This document shows positions 1-8,276 of a stretch of 64,000 nt of DNA, piece by piece. This DNA comes from CAZCDS01 sp964497585 (GTDB lineage Bacteria > Desulfobacterota > Desulfomonilia > Desulfomonilales > Desulfomonilaceae), in the NCBI GenBank assembly GCA_964497585.1, contig CAZCDS010000001.1:62001-126000 (forward strand). Direction: 5' to 3'. The notes beneath the pieces were generated by a model that worked only from the letters and a program-made list of their open reading frames with translations, was not told where the DNA came from and did no database searches. The position numbers and the translations under genes were made by a program. The stretch's first letter is position 1. Each line of letters starts with the position of its first letter.

Positions 1-645
1 GGGGACAGGCGAGGGATGAAGCCCGGCAACGATCAGTCCCGCCAGGTGAGCTACATCCGCCATGAGGATCGCCCCCACTTCCCGGGCGATTTCCCCGAAG
101 ATCGAGTAGTCTATGATCCGCGGATACGCGCTGGCGCCCGCGATTATCATCTTGGGCCGGTGCTGGCGCGCAAGGTCCCGGACCTGATCGTAGTCGATTC
201 TGTGATTGTCTTTGCGGACTGAGTAAGGGATCGCTCGATAAATTCTGCCCGAAAAGCTCTTCGGGTGTCCCATGGAGAGGTGGCCGCCGTGCGTGAGATC
301 CATGCCCAGATATGAGTCTTTCGGCTTGAGCACGGTGAAGTACACGGACATATTGGCCTGGGTTCCGGAATGGGGCTGCACATTGGCGTGTTCCGCGCCG
401 AAAAGAGCCTCAGCTCGCTTTCTCGCCAATTCTTCTATGACGTCAACGTGCAGGCACCCGCCATAATACCGCTTTCCGGGGTAACCTTCTGCGTACTTGT
501 TGGTCAGGATGCTCCCTTGGGCCTCCATGACCGCGGCCGAGGTGAAATTCTCGGAAGCGATAAGCTCCAGACGGTGCTGCTGCCGCTCCTTCTCGCAGTG
601 GATGATGTTGAATATTTCCGGATCTGTCTTCTCGAGCGGAGTCAT
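1..645 (-). CDS. glyA: Serine hydroxymethyltransferase, N-terminal part (runs off the window)
   Basis: PLP enzyme that interconverts serine and glycine while charging tetrahydrofolate with a one-carbon unit. The 215 visible residues match the SHMT N-terminus: the region around ELIASENFTS, then NKYAEGYPGKRYYGG, NVQPHSGTQAN, DLTHGGHLSMG and the Asp-containing MADVAHLAGLI. The window ends just before the expected PLP-lysine segment, so the active-site lysine is not seen. The ATG at 645 is preceded by AGAGGA, which fixes the start. It is the last visible gene of the minus-strand fab operon, 125 bp after rpiB, an order (rpiB-glyA) common in deltaproteobacteria. Confidence 0.96.
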   Translation of the reverse strand, partial: MTPLEKTDPEIFNIIHCEKERQQHRLELIASENFTSAAVMEAQGSILTNKYAEGYPGKRYYGGCLHVDVIEELARKRAEALFGAEHANVQPHSGTQANMSVYFTVLKPKDSYLGMDLTHGGHLSMGHPKSFSGRIYRAIPYSVRKDNHRIDYDQVRDLARQHRPKMIIAGASAYPRIIDYSIFGEIAREVGAILMADVAHLAGLIVAGLHPSPVP

Positions 646-770
646 GTTCCTCTTTCAAGTACTGGATAGGGGGACGGCCCATCTCTCCGATCACGGGTCG
701 GTCGGCGCCACGCGATGGACCCTACGCCGGTTAACCGATGGTCGGACGCGCGGACTATTGCGCAGATCAG

Positions 771-1205
771 TCACGGGCTATCGATCAGATCAACTCGTCT
801 TTTGTGCCGTCCACCCTCGAAGGAGGTTGCCAGCCAGGTCCTGAGAATGGCGGCGGCCAGTTCCGACCCGAGCACGCGGCCGCCCAGACATAATACGTTC
901 GAATAATTGTGTGCGCGACTCATGCGCGCGTGATACTCTGTGGTGCACAACGCCGCTCTGATCCCGCGAAAACGGTTGGCCGTCATAGACATGCCCAATC
1001 CGGTCCCACATATGAGAACTCCCTGGGATGCCTCGCCCTGCAATATCCTCTTGCACAGATCCTGGGCGAAGTCGGGGTAGTCACAGGAGTTCTCATTATC
1101 GCATCCGACGTCCACGACGGAGAATCCTTCCCGTTCCAGCACTTCTTTCAGAACCAATTTGAGCGCATACCCGGCGTGATCGGAGCCCATGAGGATCGTC
1201 TTCAT
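771..1205 (-). CDS. rpiB: Ribose-5-phosphate isomerase B
   Basis: Interconverts ribose 5-phosphate and ribulose 5-phosphate in the pentose phosphate pathway. The 144-residue protein has the RpiB/LacAB hallmarks: MGSDHAGYALK near the N-terminus, the phosphate-binding and catalytic segment CGTGLGMSMTANR with its Cys, and the HNYSNVLCLGGR stretch. An upstream TTG at 1214 overlaps the fabF stop. I prefer the ATG at 1205 because AGAGGT lies 7-8 bases before it and the protein then begins MKTILMGSDHAG like the family. It lies 5 bp after fabF and is surely co-transcribed with it. Confidence 0.95.
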   Translation of the reverse strand: MKTILMGSDHAGYALKLVLKEVLEREGFSVVDVGCDNENSCDYPDFAQDLCKRILQGEASQGVLICGTGLGMSMTANRFRGIRAALCTTEYHARMSRAHNYSNVLCLGGRVLGSELAAAILRTWLATSFEGGRHKRRVDLIDSP

Positions 1206-1210
1206 ATAAT

Positions 1211-2449
1211 TCAACCTCTCATCATAACCAAGCTGGCGTTCTGGCCTCCGAACGCGAAGCTGTTTGAAAGCGCAACGCCGATGTCACGTGAAACGGCCCG
1301 ATTGGCAGTATAATCGAGGTCGCATTCAGGATCGGCTTCGTCCAGGTTGATCGTCGGCGGAACGACTCCCTCTTGCATCGCCAAAATGGAATAGATTGCT
1401 TCTACAGCCCCGGCCGCTCCTATCATGTGGCCCGTCATGGACTTGGTGGAACTTATGGCCACATCGTAGGCACGCGAGCCGAACAACCTCTTGATCGCAC
1501 GGGTTTCCATTATGTCATTGAGTTCGGTGGAGGTCCCGTGAGCGTTGATGTAGTCGATCTCGCCGGGAGAAATACCCGCATCTTCCACGGCCAGTCTCAT
1601 GGCCATGTACGCCGGTTCCCCATCCGAGTCGGGCATGACGACGTGGTATGCGTCGCCTGTTGCGCCGTACCCCGCTATTCGGCAATATGTCCTAGCACCT
1701 CGCTGACGGGCGTGTTCTTCTGATTCCAGGATGAGAATGGCAGCCCCCTCGGAGAGCACGAACCCGTCGCGGTCCTTGTCAAAGGGACGCGAGGCCTTTT
1801 CAGGTTCATCGTTTCTCGTTGTGAGGGCTCTGAGTCGGGAAAAGGCCGACGCGGACATCTCGGTAACCACAGCCTCAGTACCGCCTGTCATCACCAGATC
1901 GGCTCGGCCCTCGCGGATCAGCCGGAAGCTCTCCCCGATTGCTGAGGTACCTGACGTGCACGCGTTTACCACGCCGAAATTCGGTCCCTTGAGCCCGTAC
2001 CGGATGGAAAGCAAACCCGGCGCCACGTTGATGATCACCTTGGTCAACAGCAGAGGGTGGGCAGCATTCGGGCCCTTGGCCCTCAATACGTCCAACCCGT
2101 GTTCGAGCGCGGTAAGACCGCCCATTCCGGATCCGATGACCACTCCGCAGCGGTACGGATCAGACGGGGGGAAGGTGAGGGACGCGTCCTCGACCGCTTC
2201 GCCGGCCGCAACGAGGACAAATTGCTGAAATCGGTCCAGGCGACGGATCTCTTTTGGGTGGATGTACCCTTTCGGATCGAAGTCTCCACGGACTTCCCCT
2301 GCGATGCGTGACTTGAACCCGGTTGGATCAAAGAGGGTGATAGGACCGATTCCCGATCGGCCGGAACTCACCGCCTCCCAATTGGCCTGCACTCCACTGC
2401 CCAGGCAGGTGACCATTCCCAGTCCGGTGACGACTACCCTGTGTTGCAC
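1211..2449 (-). CDS. fabF: Beta-ketoacyl-ACP synthase II
   Basis: Condenses malonyl-ACP with acyl-ACP in each elongation round of fatty acid synthesis. The 412-residue length is standard. The thiolase-fold triad is visible: Cys in VVNACTSGTSAIGE, the first His in INAHGTSTELND and the second in TKSMTGHMIGAAGAVE. The C-terminus keeps the glycine-rich NSFAFGGQNASL loop. The start is GTG at 2449, supported by GGAGGAG shortly upstream. It follows the acyl carrier protein gene by 21 bp and precedes rpiB in the same operon. Confidence 0.97.
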   Translation of the reverse strand: MQHRVVVTGLGMVTCLGSGVQANWEAVSSGRSGIGPITLFDPTGFKSRIAGEVRGDFDPKGYIHPKEIRRLDRFQQFVLVAAGEAVEDASLTFPPSDPYRCGVVIGSGMGGLTALEHGLDVLRAKGPNAAHPLLLTKVIINVAPGLLSIRYGLKGPNFGVVNACTSGTSAIGESFRLIREGRADLVMTGGTEAVVTEMSASAFSRLRALTTRNDEPEKASRPFDKDRDGFVLSEGAAILILESEEHARQRGARTYCRIAGYGATGDAYHVVMPDSDGEPAYMAMRLAVEDAGISPGEIDYINAHGTSTELNDIMETRAIKRLFGSRAYDVAISSTKSMTGHMIGAAGAVEAIYSILAMQEGVVPPTINLDEADPECDLDYTANRAVSRDIGVALSNSFAFGGQNASLVMMRG

Positions 2450-2470
2450 GGTCTCCTCCGGTCACATTCC

Positions 2471-2716
2471 TCAGGAGGCCGGCTGGGCCGCCTTTATGAA
2501 ATTGGCCACGTCCCTTACCGTCTCGATCCGCTCTACTTCCTCGTCCGTGACTTCCAGGCCGAACTCGTCCTCCAGCAAGGCAATCATGTCGTAAATGTCC
2601 AGAGATTCCGCACCCAGGTCTTCGACGATCTTGGAATCAAGCTGAATGTTATCTTTGTTGACGTCTACCAGGACTTCGGCAATGAGGTCTACCACTTTGA
2701 TTTCCACCTCGTCCAT
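2471..2716 (-). CDS. acpP: Acyl carrier protein
   Basis: Small acidic carrier (81 residues) that holds growing acyl chains on a phosphopantetheine arm. The attachment Ser lies in LGAESLDIYDM, where the family usually has DSLD; the first acidic residue here is Glu, a mild departure. The rest follows ACP helices II-III (ALLEDEFGLEV, DEEVERIETV). The open frame extends upstream to 2875, but the ATG at 2716 has GGAGGA at good distance and gives a normal ACP N-terminus. It lies between fabG (174 bp) and fabF (21 bp). Confidence 0.93.
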   Translation of the reverse strand: MDEVEIKVVDLIAEVLVDVNKDNIQLDSKIVEDLGAESLDIYDMIALLEDEFGLEVTDEEVERIETVRDVANFIKAAQPAS

Positions 2717-2889
2717 GTCAGGTGTCCTCCGAACCCAATGATGTTTTGTGCGTTTCCCGAACCTATCCGTCCGATAGTGCGAAGCGTCTGCCGAACCGGG
2801 AAGCTCGTCCTTCGCATTTGAGCGCTCTGCTGCTCCCATCAGCCCGGCGAGTCCGAACCTGGTGGGGGTCGTCACCGGTCACGGATTTT

Positions 2890-3657
2890 CTACAGGTACA
2901 ACCCGCCGTTTACTCGGATCACCTGGCCCGTAACATAGTCGGCCATTCCCGAACAGAGAAATAACACCGCTGAAGCCACTTCTTCGGGCTTCCCTCCTCG
3001 ACGAAGGGGCACGTGCGTCAGGATGGCTTCCATCTGCTCTTCGGTAAGCTTCTCGCTCATACCGCCGGCTATAATACCGGGAGATACCGCATTTACAAGT
3101 ATATTTCGAGGCGCAAGTTCCCGGGCAAGGGCTTTGGTCAGCCCGATGACGCCCGATTTCGCCGCGGAGTAGTTCACCTGACCGGCGTTGCCCGTTTCTC
3201 CTGCGGTCGAGACTATGTTGACGATACGCCCGGACCGATTCCGGATCATGGTCTTGCTCACCGATCGACAGAGGTAAAATGCTCCTGACAGGTTCGTATC
3301 GACGACTGCCTGCCAATCCGAGTCTTTCATCCTGCCCACGAGTCCGTCTCTCGCGACTCCCGCGTTGTTGACGAGGATGTCGATCCGCTCACGTTGGGCC
3401 AGCACGTGGGCCACGCCGGCATCAACTGCCATGGGATCGGCCACGTCAAAAGGAACGAGTATGCCATCTCCCCCCGCGCCCTTTATCAACTCGAGAGTCG
3501 AGCGGGCCTCGTCCTCCCCGGCCCGGTAGTTCACCGCGACAAACGCTCCCGCTCCCGACAGGCTTAGGCAAATAGCACGCCCGATACCGCGGGAGCCGCC
3601 CGTTACGATGGCGGTCTTTCCGCCAAGGGAGACATGGCGGCAATCGCCGGAACTCAT
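2890..3657 (-). CDS. fabG: 3-oxoacyl-ACP reductase
   Basis: NADPH-dependent short-chain dehydrogenase that reduces beta-ketoacyl-ACP. The nucleotide-binding motif TGGSRGIGRAI is near residue 19, NNAG marks the fold (residues about 96-99), and the catalytic Tyr/Lys are in NYSAAKSG. The C-terminus has the usual YVTGQVIRVNGGLYL ending. Its ATG at 3657 overlaps the fabD stop codon by 4 bp (ATGA), so the two are translationally coupled. Confidence 0.96.
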   Translation of the reverse strand: MSSGDCRHVSLGGKTAIVTGGSRGIGRAICLSLSGAGAFVAVNYRAGEDEARSTLELIKGAGGDGILVPFDVADPMAVDAGVAHVLAQRERIDILVNNAGVARDGLVGRMKDSDWQAVVDTNLSGAFYLCRSVSKTMIRNRSGRIVNIVSTAGETGNAGQVNYSAAKSGVIGLTKALARELAPRNILVNAVSPGIIAGGMSEKLTEEQMEAILTHVPLRRGGKPEEVASAVLFLCSGMADYVTGQVIRVNGGLYL

Positions 3658-4616
3658 GCCGGCTCCCCCGCGAAGGAAGTCACGTCACTAAGGCTCGAAA
3701 GATTCACCGTTCGGGCTTTTCTGTCGATCCTCCGGATCAGGCCGGTCAGGACCTTTCCCGGTCCTACCTCGACAAAGAGCTCTGCGCCCGCCCGCTGCAT
3801 CGTGCGAACACAGTCTTCCCAGAGCACGGGCCGCACGACCTGGTCGATCAGCAGTTCCTTTGCCCCGTCAGGGAACGGGTGGGCCTTGCCGTTGACATTT
3901 GCGGCCACAGGAAAACGAGGCTCTTTCAGAGCGACTCTGTTGAGCTTTTCTCCCAGTGACCGTCGCGCAGGTTCCATGAGTTCCGTGTGAAAAGCCGAAG
4001 AGACCGGCAGAAGCACGACTCTGGCCCTCTTCATTTCCTTGGCAGCGGCAATGAACCTCTTCACCGCCGCGAGATGTCCGGAAACAACCACCTGGTCGGG
4101 CGCGTTGTAGTTCGCCGCTTCCAGTACGTCGTTTCCCCGTTGTTCGGCCACGACCTGGTGCGCGGCATCACGTTCGGGGCCGATGAGAGCAGCCATCCCG
4201 CAGGTTCCCGGGGGTTGGGCTGCGTCCATTCCTTCAGCTCGAACCCGGATGACCTCCAGCGCCGTATCGAAGGTCATTACCCCAGCTGCACAGAGAGCGG
4301 AATATTCCCCCAGGGAATGCCCCGCCGCGATGATCGGTGACAGGGCGCACCGTTCCCTGAGTACCTCGAGTAACGCCATCGAATGGACGAATACCGCTGG
4401 CTGAGTGTGAACCGTCCGGTCGAGTTCCTCCCCCTGCTTGGAGAGCATAATCTTGCTTAGGGCATAACCGAGTACATCGTCGGCTCGCTCGATTATGCGC
4501 TTGGCAGTGGAGCTCTCTCGCACAAGTTCCGATGCCATTCCGGGGTACTGCGACCCCTGCCCCGGAAAGATCAGAGCCAACCGTCCGTTATGTACGGTAA
4601 TCGCTGCGGCTGTCAT
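3654..4616 (-). CDS. fabD: Malonyl-CoA:ACP transacylase
   Basis: Loads malonyl groups from CoA onto ACP. The 320 residues start with FPGQGSQYPGM, carry the nucleophile Ser in AAGHSLGEYSALCAAG, and the catalytic His in VSSAFHTELMEPA; VEVGPGKVLTGL closes the domain. A GAGGA box sits directly before the ATG at 4616. It is followed by fabG with a 4-bp overlap. It comes straight after rpmF: the plsX and fabH genes that often lie between rpmF and fabD are not here. Confidence 0.96.
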   Translation of the reverse strand: MTAAAITVHNGRLALIFPGQGSQYPGMASELVRESSTAKRIIERADDVLGYALSKIMLSKQGEELDRTVHTQPAVFVHSMALLEVLRERCALSPIIAAGHSLGEYSALCAAGVMTFDTALEVIRVRAEGMDAAQPPGTCGMAALIGPERDAAHQVVAEQRGNDVLEAANYNAPDQVVVSGHLAAVKRFIAAAKEMKRARVVLLPVSSAFHTELMEPARRSLGEKLNRVALKEPRFPVAANVNGKAHPFPDGAKELLIDQVVRPVLWEDCVRTMQRAGAELFVEVGPGKVLTGLIRRIDRKARTVNLSSLSDVTSFAGEPA

Positions 4617-4627
4617 TTCCTCGGCGT

Positions 4628-4807
4628 CTATGCTTCCGTCTCAATAACGATGCGGTCCTTATAGAAGCCGCAGTGCGGGCAGACCCTGTGTGGTAGGGTT
4701 GACTCACCGCACTGAGGACAGTCGATGACGTTGACAGGGCTCAGCTTCTTGTGCGTACGGCGTTTGTCCCTTCGGGATCTTGATATGCGTTTCTTTGGTA
4801 CTGCCAT
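4628..4807 (-). CDS. rpmF: 50S ribosomal protein L32
   Basis: A 59-residue basic ribosomal protein. It begins MAVPKKRISRSRRDKRR, the standard L32 N-terminus, and has two CxxC pairs (CPQCG and CPHCG), so it is the zinc-binding form. It lies 12 bp before fabD and 147 bp after the DUF177 gene, the conserved ribosome-to-lipid operon arrangement of many bacteria. Confidence 0.95.
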   Translation of the reverse strand: MAVPKKRISRSRRDKRRTHKKLSPVNVIDCPQCGESTLPHRVCPHCGFYKDRIVIETEA

Positions 4808-4954
4808 GTCCTTAGGTATCCTTCTAATTCAACCGGATGTCTTGACCGGTTCTCGGGTAACCGGAACTGCCAGGGCCTCTCCTGTGCGCCGCGAACCCGC
4901 CAGAGGTTGCGAAATCCAGTCAACCGATTTCGTGCCCTTTCCGCGGCGGATGCA

Positions 4955-5503
4955 TCACAAGGCGAGGTCCTCCTTGAGCTTGGCGAGGACCGCCCATTTC
5001 GAGCCCACGTCAGCCTCGGCCGGGCAGGGGCACGGCCCCGCCTTCCTTGGAGCCCCACACGTGGGACAGAGACCGGCGCAATCCTCCCGGCAAAGTGGCT
5101 TCATTGGGGCCGCAAGCAGAAGTTCCTGGACAATAATGTCGGCCGGATCTATCGCCTCCGGGTCAACCGAAAGTGCGTCCATTTCCTGCTCTTCGGCCGC
5201 CTCCTGACCTCCGGTGCTCTCGATTGGCCGCGGCCTGAGCACCAGATTGAGATCGACCTGTGCGGGCAGCCGGAACTCCTCGAGGCAACGGGAGCATTGA
5301 AGCAACAGGGTGCCCTCCACCCGTCCTGTGAGGAGCAAATCTGCCTGGCTGATCGTAAGCCGGATCCGACCCTTGACCGCGGGACTGACCACGGGTCCCC
5401 TATCCGCGGAATGTCGGGCCAAAGCTTCGGCGAGCACATCTTCATCCCAGGTAAATTCGATATCGAGCCCTTCTTCGGGTATGTCGCTCAGGGAGAATCT
5501 CAT
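4955..5503 (-). CDS. DUF177 family protein (YceD-like)
   Basis: A 182-residue protein of the DUF177/YceD family, linked in E. coli to 23S rRNA accumulation and nearly always found just upstream of rpmF, as here. Visible marks: LQCSRCLEEF in the middle (a CxxC pair) and the C-terminal Cys-rich stretch with LCREDCAGLCPTCG and CPCP, likely a metal-binding knot. It is the first gene of the operon; a promoter lies 31-60 bp upstream. The role in rRNA metabolism is by family only. Confidence 0.88.
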   Translation of the reverse strand: MRFSLSDIPEEGLDIEFTWDEDVLAEALARHSADRGPVVSPAVKGRIRLTISQADLLLTGRVEGTLLLQCSRCLEEFRLPAQVDLNLVLRPRPIESTGGQEAAEEQEMDALSVDPEAIDPADIIVQELLLAAPMKPLCREDCAGLCPTCGAPRKAGPCPCPAEADVGSKWAVLAKLKEDLAL

Positions 5504-5540
5504 GCTGCCGCACCGTGGACCTCATTGTGCGTAAACACTC

Positions 5541-5569
5541 AAAATATAGCCATTTAGACTGCCAGTCAA
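5541..5569 (-). promoter_or_regulatory. Sigma-70-type promoter for the DUF177-rpmF-fab operon
   Basis: On the minus strand TTGACT (5569-5564) is followed after 17 bp by TATTTT (5546-5541); TATATT with a 15-bp spacer is an alternative -10. The predicted start of transcription is about 30 bp before the DUF177 start codon at 5503. Confidence 0.55.
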
Positions 5570-5775
5570 CAAAAAAGATCTCGTCAGATCAGTACGCGTA
5601 GTCGACGGAGGGGACAGCATTGGAATCGACGCCGATACAATTTCCCTTCCCTCGCCCGTCCCTCAAAGAAGCTCTCGGCACACGGCACGTTGAGTAGGAA
5701 AATTGTTCACATGGGCTACGCTTCCTCTTTACCAGAAGAACCATACAAACTACATAAGGTTATTACCAAATCCTC

Positions 5776-5804
5776 TTGACATTTATAGAATAAATCTGTA
5801 TCAT
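5776..5804 (+). promoter_or_regulatory. Sigma-70-type promoter for the small secreted protein at 5839
   Basis: Consensus TTGACA at 5776-5781, a 17-bp spacer, and TATCAT at 5799-5804. The surrounding sequence is AT-rich compared with its neighbours. The next start codon is 35 bp downstream. Confidence 0.65.
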
Positions 5805-5838
5805 TGCCCCGGATCACCGTTATTTTGGGAGAGAAGCT

Positions 5839-6117
5839 ATGTCTACAAGAATCTCAGCTCTTATCGGAATGTTACTGCTCGTTCTCTCCTCTGCGGCCAT
5901 CGCGGGTGACGAACCACGAATTAACCCCTACCTGCCTCGGAACGCGGTGGCGGCCACACCGCTAACACCCTACAATCTATGGGAGATCCCAAATACATCG
6001 AGAAAATGGTATGCGCCCTGCCCCACGTGCGTGCGGCCGGGCCTGCTTCTCCCTGACGTGCCAAATGTCCGAGAACGTATCCAGGGACGCAAGGGCCGGC
6101 CGGTTCGCGTCCCCTAG
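5839..6117 (+). CDS. Small secreted protein of unknown function
   Basis: I do not recognise this 92-residue protein. The N-terminus (MSTRISALIGMLLLVLSSAAIAG) is a typical Sec signal peptide with an AIA cleavage site. The mature part is Pro-rich, has a single CPTC pair, and ends in a basic tail (RIQGRKGRPVRV). GGGAGAG lies before the ATG and a near-consensus promoter lies at 5776-5804, so expression is likely. It is monocistronic: the next gene is on the other strand. Confidence 0.62.
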   Translation: MSTRISALIGMLLLVLSSAAIAGDEPRINPYLPRNAVAATPLTPYNLWEIPNTSRKWYAPCPTCVRPGLLLPDVPNVRERIQGRKGRPVRVP

Positions 6118-6234
6118 TCAAGCCTGTGCGACCGCCGCGCGAAATGCTGTCTCTTGAGACGACTCCAGTGTTATTCAATTTGAGTAGTCGGGAAAAGCTA
6201 GAGATCCCGTAATCCCCAGTCCGTTCAGATGTTC

Positions 6235-7344
6235 TCATCCGTCGCCTTTCCCGGGTCCCGGCTCGTGTGCCTCCATCCAGGCTGAAATGTGGGGGAACAC
6301 CTCCATTTCCGATCGATTGCCCACGAGAAGGTCAATGTGGCCGTAATCTTCGGCACATCCCGCTGCCTTTCCCAGGATAAGGCATTGATGACGGCTCGGG
6401 TTGTGCAGCGTACTATAGGGTGGTTTCACCGCCACTTCCGGGGCCATCCTGTCGGCTGACCCTCCGAGACTAAGAACCGGCACGCGCGGAGTCTCAGTAA
6501 CATATGGTTTGCCATCTCTTCCGCTGAACTGCCCGGATTCCAGCCACCGCTTGAAATCGAGCCACAACTCGCGGGAGCCCATCACCTCCGTGCCTGCCAT
6601 CACATATTTTCTCGCGGCGTCAATGCGGACGTTCGGGACATGGAACAATCCGGCCAGGCGGTTCTGCAGTCTATAGGTGAATGGGCTGAGTAGTCGGTTG
6701 ATCACGGGAATGGGAGCGTAAGGATGGAGCAGGACAATCCATTTCGCTTTCAGGAGCCGCTTGAAGAAAGCATGTTCGAAAGCTGAGAAATCAAGGGGCG
6801 AGGCGACGGTGACCGCCGAGGCTATCGGTGCGTCGGCATGCCGGCTCAGATAAGCCTGGATGAGCATGCCGCCCATACTGTGGCCGACCCAATGGAGAGC
6901 GGCCGCTCCGGTTTTTGAAAGTACGTGCCCGATGATCGCGGGCATGTCTGCGTTCAGGAGATCCTCGAACCGCCACCTGTAGGGAACGTCCGACCAAATG
7001 AGCCCGGGTCGGCTGCTCATGCCTGATCCCCTGAGTTCTGCAACCCAGACATCCCACCCCTGCCTTCTGAGGAAAGGCGCGAGAGAGGGCTCGCCGTCAA
7101 GATCAAACACGTAACGGTTAGCTCCGAGGCCGTGACAGAGTACCACCGGAAGCCGCGCGCCATTGTCCCTGCCACGATATCGGTGGAGTGCCAACCGCCA
7201 CCCGTCCGCGGTCGTCACCCAATTGGTCTCGTTCTGTCGCGTGCCGAACGTGTAGAACGCCCGCCAGCAATATCCCGCAGCCACGATCGCCGCGATGATG
7301 AGCGCGCTGCCAAGCAATGTCGAAAGGACCCAATCAACCATCAC
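6235..7344 (-). CDS. Membrane-anchored alpha/beta hydrolase
   Basis: A 369-residue alpha/beta-hydrolase-fold protein. An N-terminal transmembrane segment (about residues 7-28) would tether it to the membrane. The oxyanion region is VVLCHGLGANRYVFD, the nucleophile elbow is WVGHSMGGMLIQAY (Ser nucleophile), an acid lies near LGGSADRMAPE, and the final His is in CAEDYGHIDLL. The layout resembles lipases and the hydrolase families related to PHA synthase subunits. The substrate is unknown. There are no operon partners: the DUF2752 gene 255 bp upstream has the same strand but is well separated. Confidence 0.85.
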   Translation of the reverse strand: MMVDWVLSTLLGSALIIAAIVAAGYCWRAFYTFGTRQNETNWVTTADGWRLALHRYRGRDNGARLPVVLCHGLGANRYVFDLDGEPSLAPFLRRQGWDVWVAELRGSGMSSRPGLIWSDVPYRWRFEDLLNADMPAIIGHVLSKTGAAALHWVGHSMGGMLIQAYLSRHADAPIASAVTVASPLDFSAFEHAFFKRLLKAKWIVLLHPYAPIPVINRLLSPFTYRLQNRLAGLFHVPNVRIDAARKYVMAGTEVMGSRELWLDFKRWLESGQFSGRDGKPYVTETPRVPVLSLGGSADRMAPEVAVKPPYSTLHNPSRHQCLILGKAAGCAEDYGHIDLLVGNRSEMEVFPHISAWMEAHEPGPGKGDG

Positions 7345-7482
7345 ACACCCCGAAACAACGTGACGACGAAACCTCTGAAACGGGAGCGATCCTCCCCAAG
7401 GTGAAGCGTGACATACCGAATGTCATGCGTCGAGAGGCACAATACAGCGGGACGCGGGACATGGAAAATCCGCTCATTCTTG

Positions 7483-7509
7483 CCCTCTCCTCCGTTCTTG
7501 AGGAGAGGG
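7483..7509. repeat. Perfect inverted repeat in intergenic DNA
   Basis: CCCTCTCCTC (7483-7492) and GAGGAGAGGG (7500-7509) form a 10-bp perfect stem with a 7-base loop. A second, imperfect purine/pyrimidine-biased inverted element follows at about 7530-7558. It lies between the DUF2752 and hydrolase genes. No T-run follows on either strand, so it is not a standard terminator; it may be a remnant of a dispersed palindromic element. Confidence 0.5.
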
Positions 7510-7599
7510 GGATTCCGCTTGCAGCCTCTCCCGCTAGAGGGTGGAGCGAGGGAGAAATCTTGCTCCCTCCAATGCGCGCCTCAGCCCTCTCGCCTTTGC

Positions 7600-8058
7600 T
7601 CAGTATTCCCATAGGATACGCACCGCCCATTGAACCACGAGTCCAGCAAGGACAAACCAGGTCACGAGACCGAACCGCGCCTTCGCCCGGAACCACCAAG
7701 GTGACGATCGCCCTATGCGGAAGTATTCCGCGACTCGGTAGGGAACTTGCATTAAGCAGATGAAATAGAGGATGGGGCCCATTGCGTTGAATTGGAAAGC
7801 CCTCCGGATGTCTCCGCCCGAAAGAGCGACAAAACTCCGCGTCAGCCCGCATCCCGGGCAGGGAATCCCCAGGAGTGCTCGACTGAGGCACATTCCGGGA
7901 AGCGGCACCTGACTTTCTGTCCATGGGATGGGCAGGGCCAGCGTTCCCGCTGGCCCGGCCTGCAGGATCGCCGAACAGACGAGAGCCGTAACGGCCATCG
8001 CGAGTATCAGCAGATGCTCGCTTCGGGGATGGAGATCGCCCTGAGATTCCATGCTCAA
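7600..8058 (-). CDS. DUF2752 membrane protein
   Basis: A 152-residue protein with three to four hydrophobic segments and the DUF2752 signature: a Cys-rich loop MCLSRALLGIPCPGCGLTRS followed by a short helix and the FNAMGPILYFI segment. The family function is not known; CPGCGLTR is its defining motif. The start at 8058 gives a short polar N-terminus before the first membrane helix. A longer open frame (7334-8206) overlaps it in another frame and lacks protein-like features. Confidence 0.83.
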   Translation of the reverse strand: MSMESQGDLHPRSEHLLILAMAVTALVCSAILQAGPAGTLALPIPWTESQVPLPGMCLSRALLGIPCPGCGLTRSFVALSGGDIRRAFQFNAMGPILYFICLMQVPYRVAEYFRIGRSSPWWFRAKARFGLVTWFVLAGLVVQWAVRILWEY

Positions 8059-8190
8059 AGCATAGGAGCCGTCCCAACTTTGTCAAGCTCCTCGCGACCT
8101 CGGTATATGAGGGAATCGGAGGTCGGGCTGACAAGGGAATGAGATTCGTTTTGAAGAATTCCCTTAGTCTCCAATATTTTACCAGAATTC

Positions 8191-8219
8191 TTGACAATAC
8201 TCCCATCCTTTGCTAATTA
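8191..8219 (+). promoter_or_regulatory. Sigma-70-type promoter for the VWA-OmpA gene
   Basis: TTGACA at 8191-8196, a 17-bp spacer, and TAATTA at 8214-8219, about 58 bp before the GTG start at 8277. Confidence 0.6.
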
Positions 8220-8276
8220 CATTGCAATCAAGGAGTCCTGTGCTCACCTGACGGCGCGGGAATCAGGAGGACTGCT

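Noticed and set aside
7334..8206. A 290-residue minus-strand reading frame
   Set aside because: It overlaps the DUF2752 gene in another frame and has low-complexity Ser/Arg/Pro composition; it is a shadow frame.
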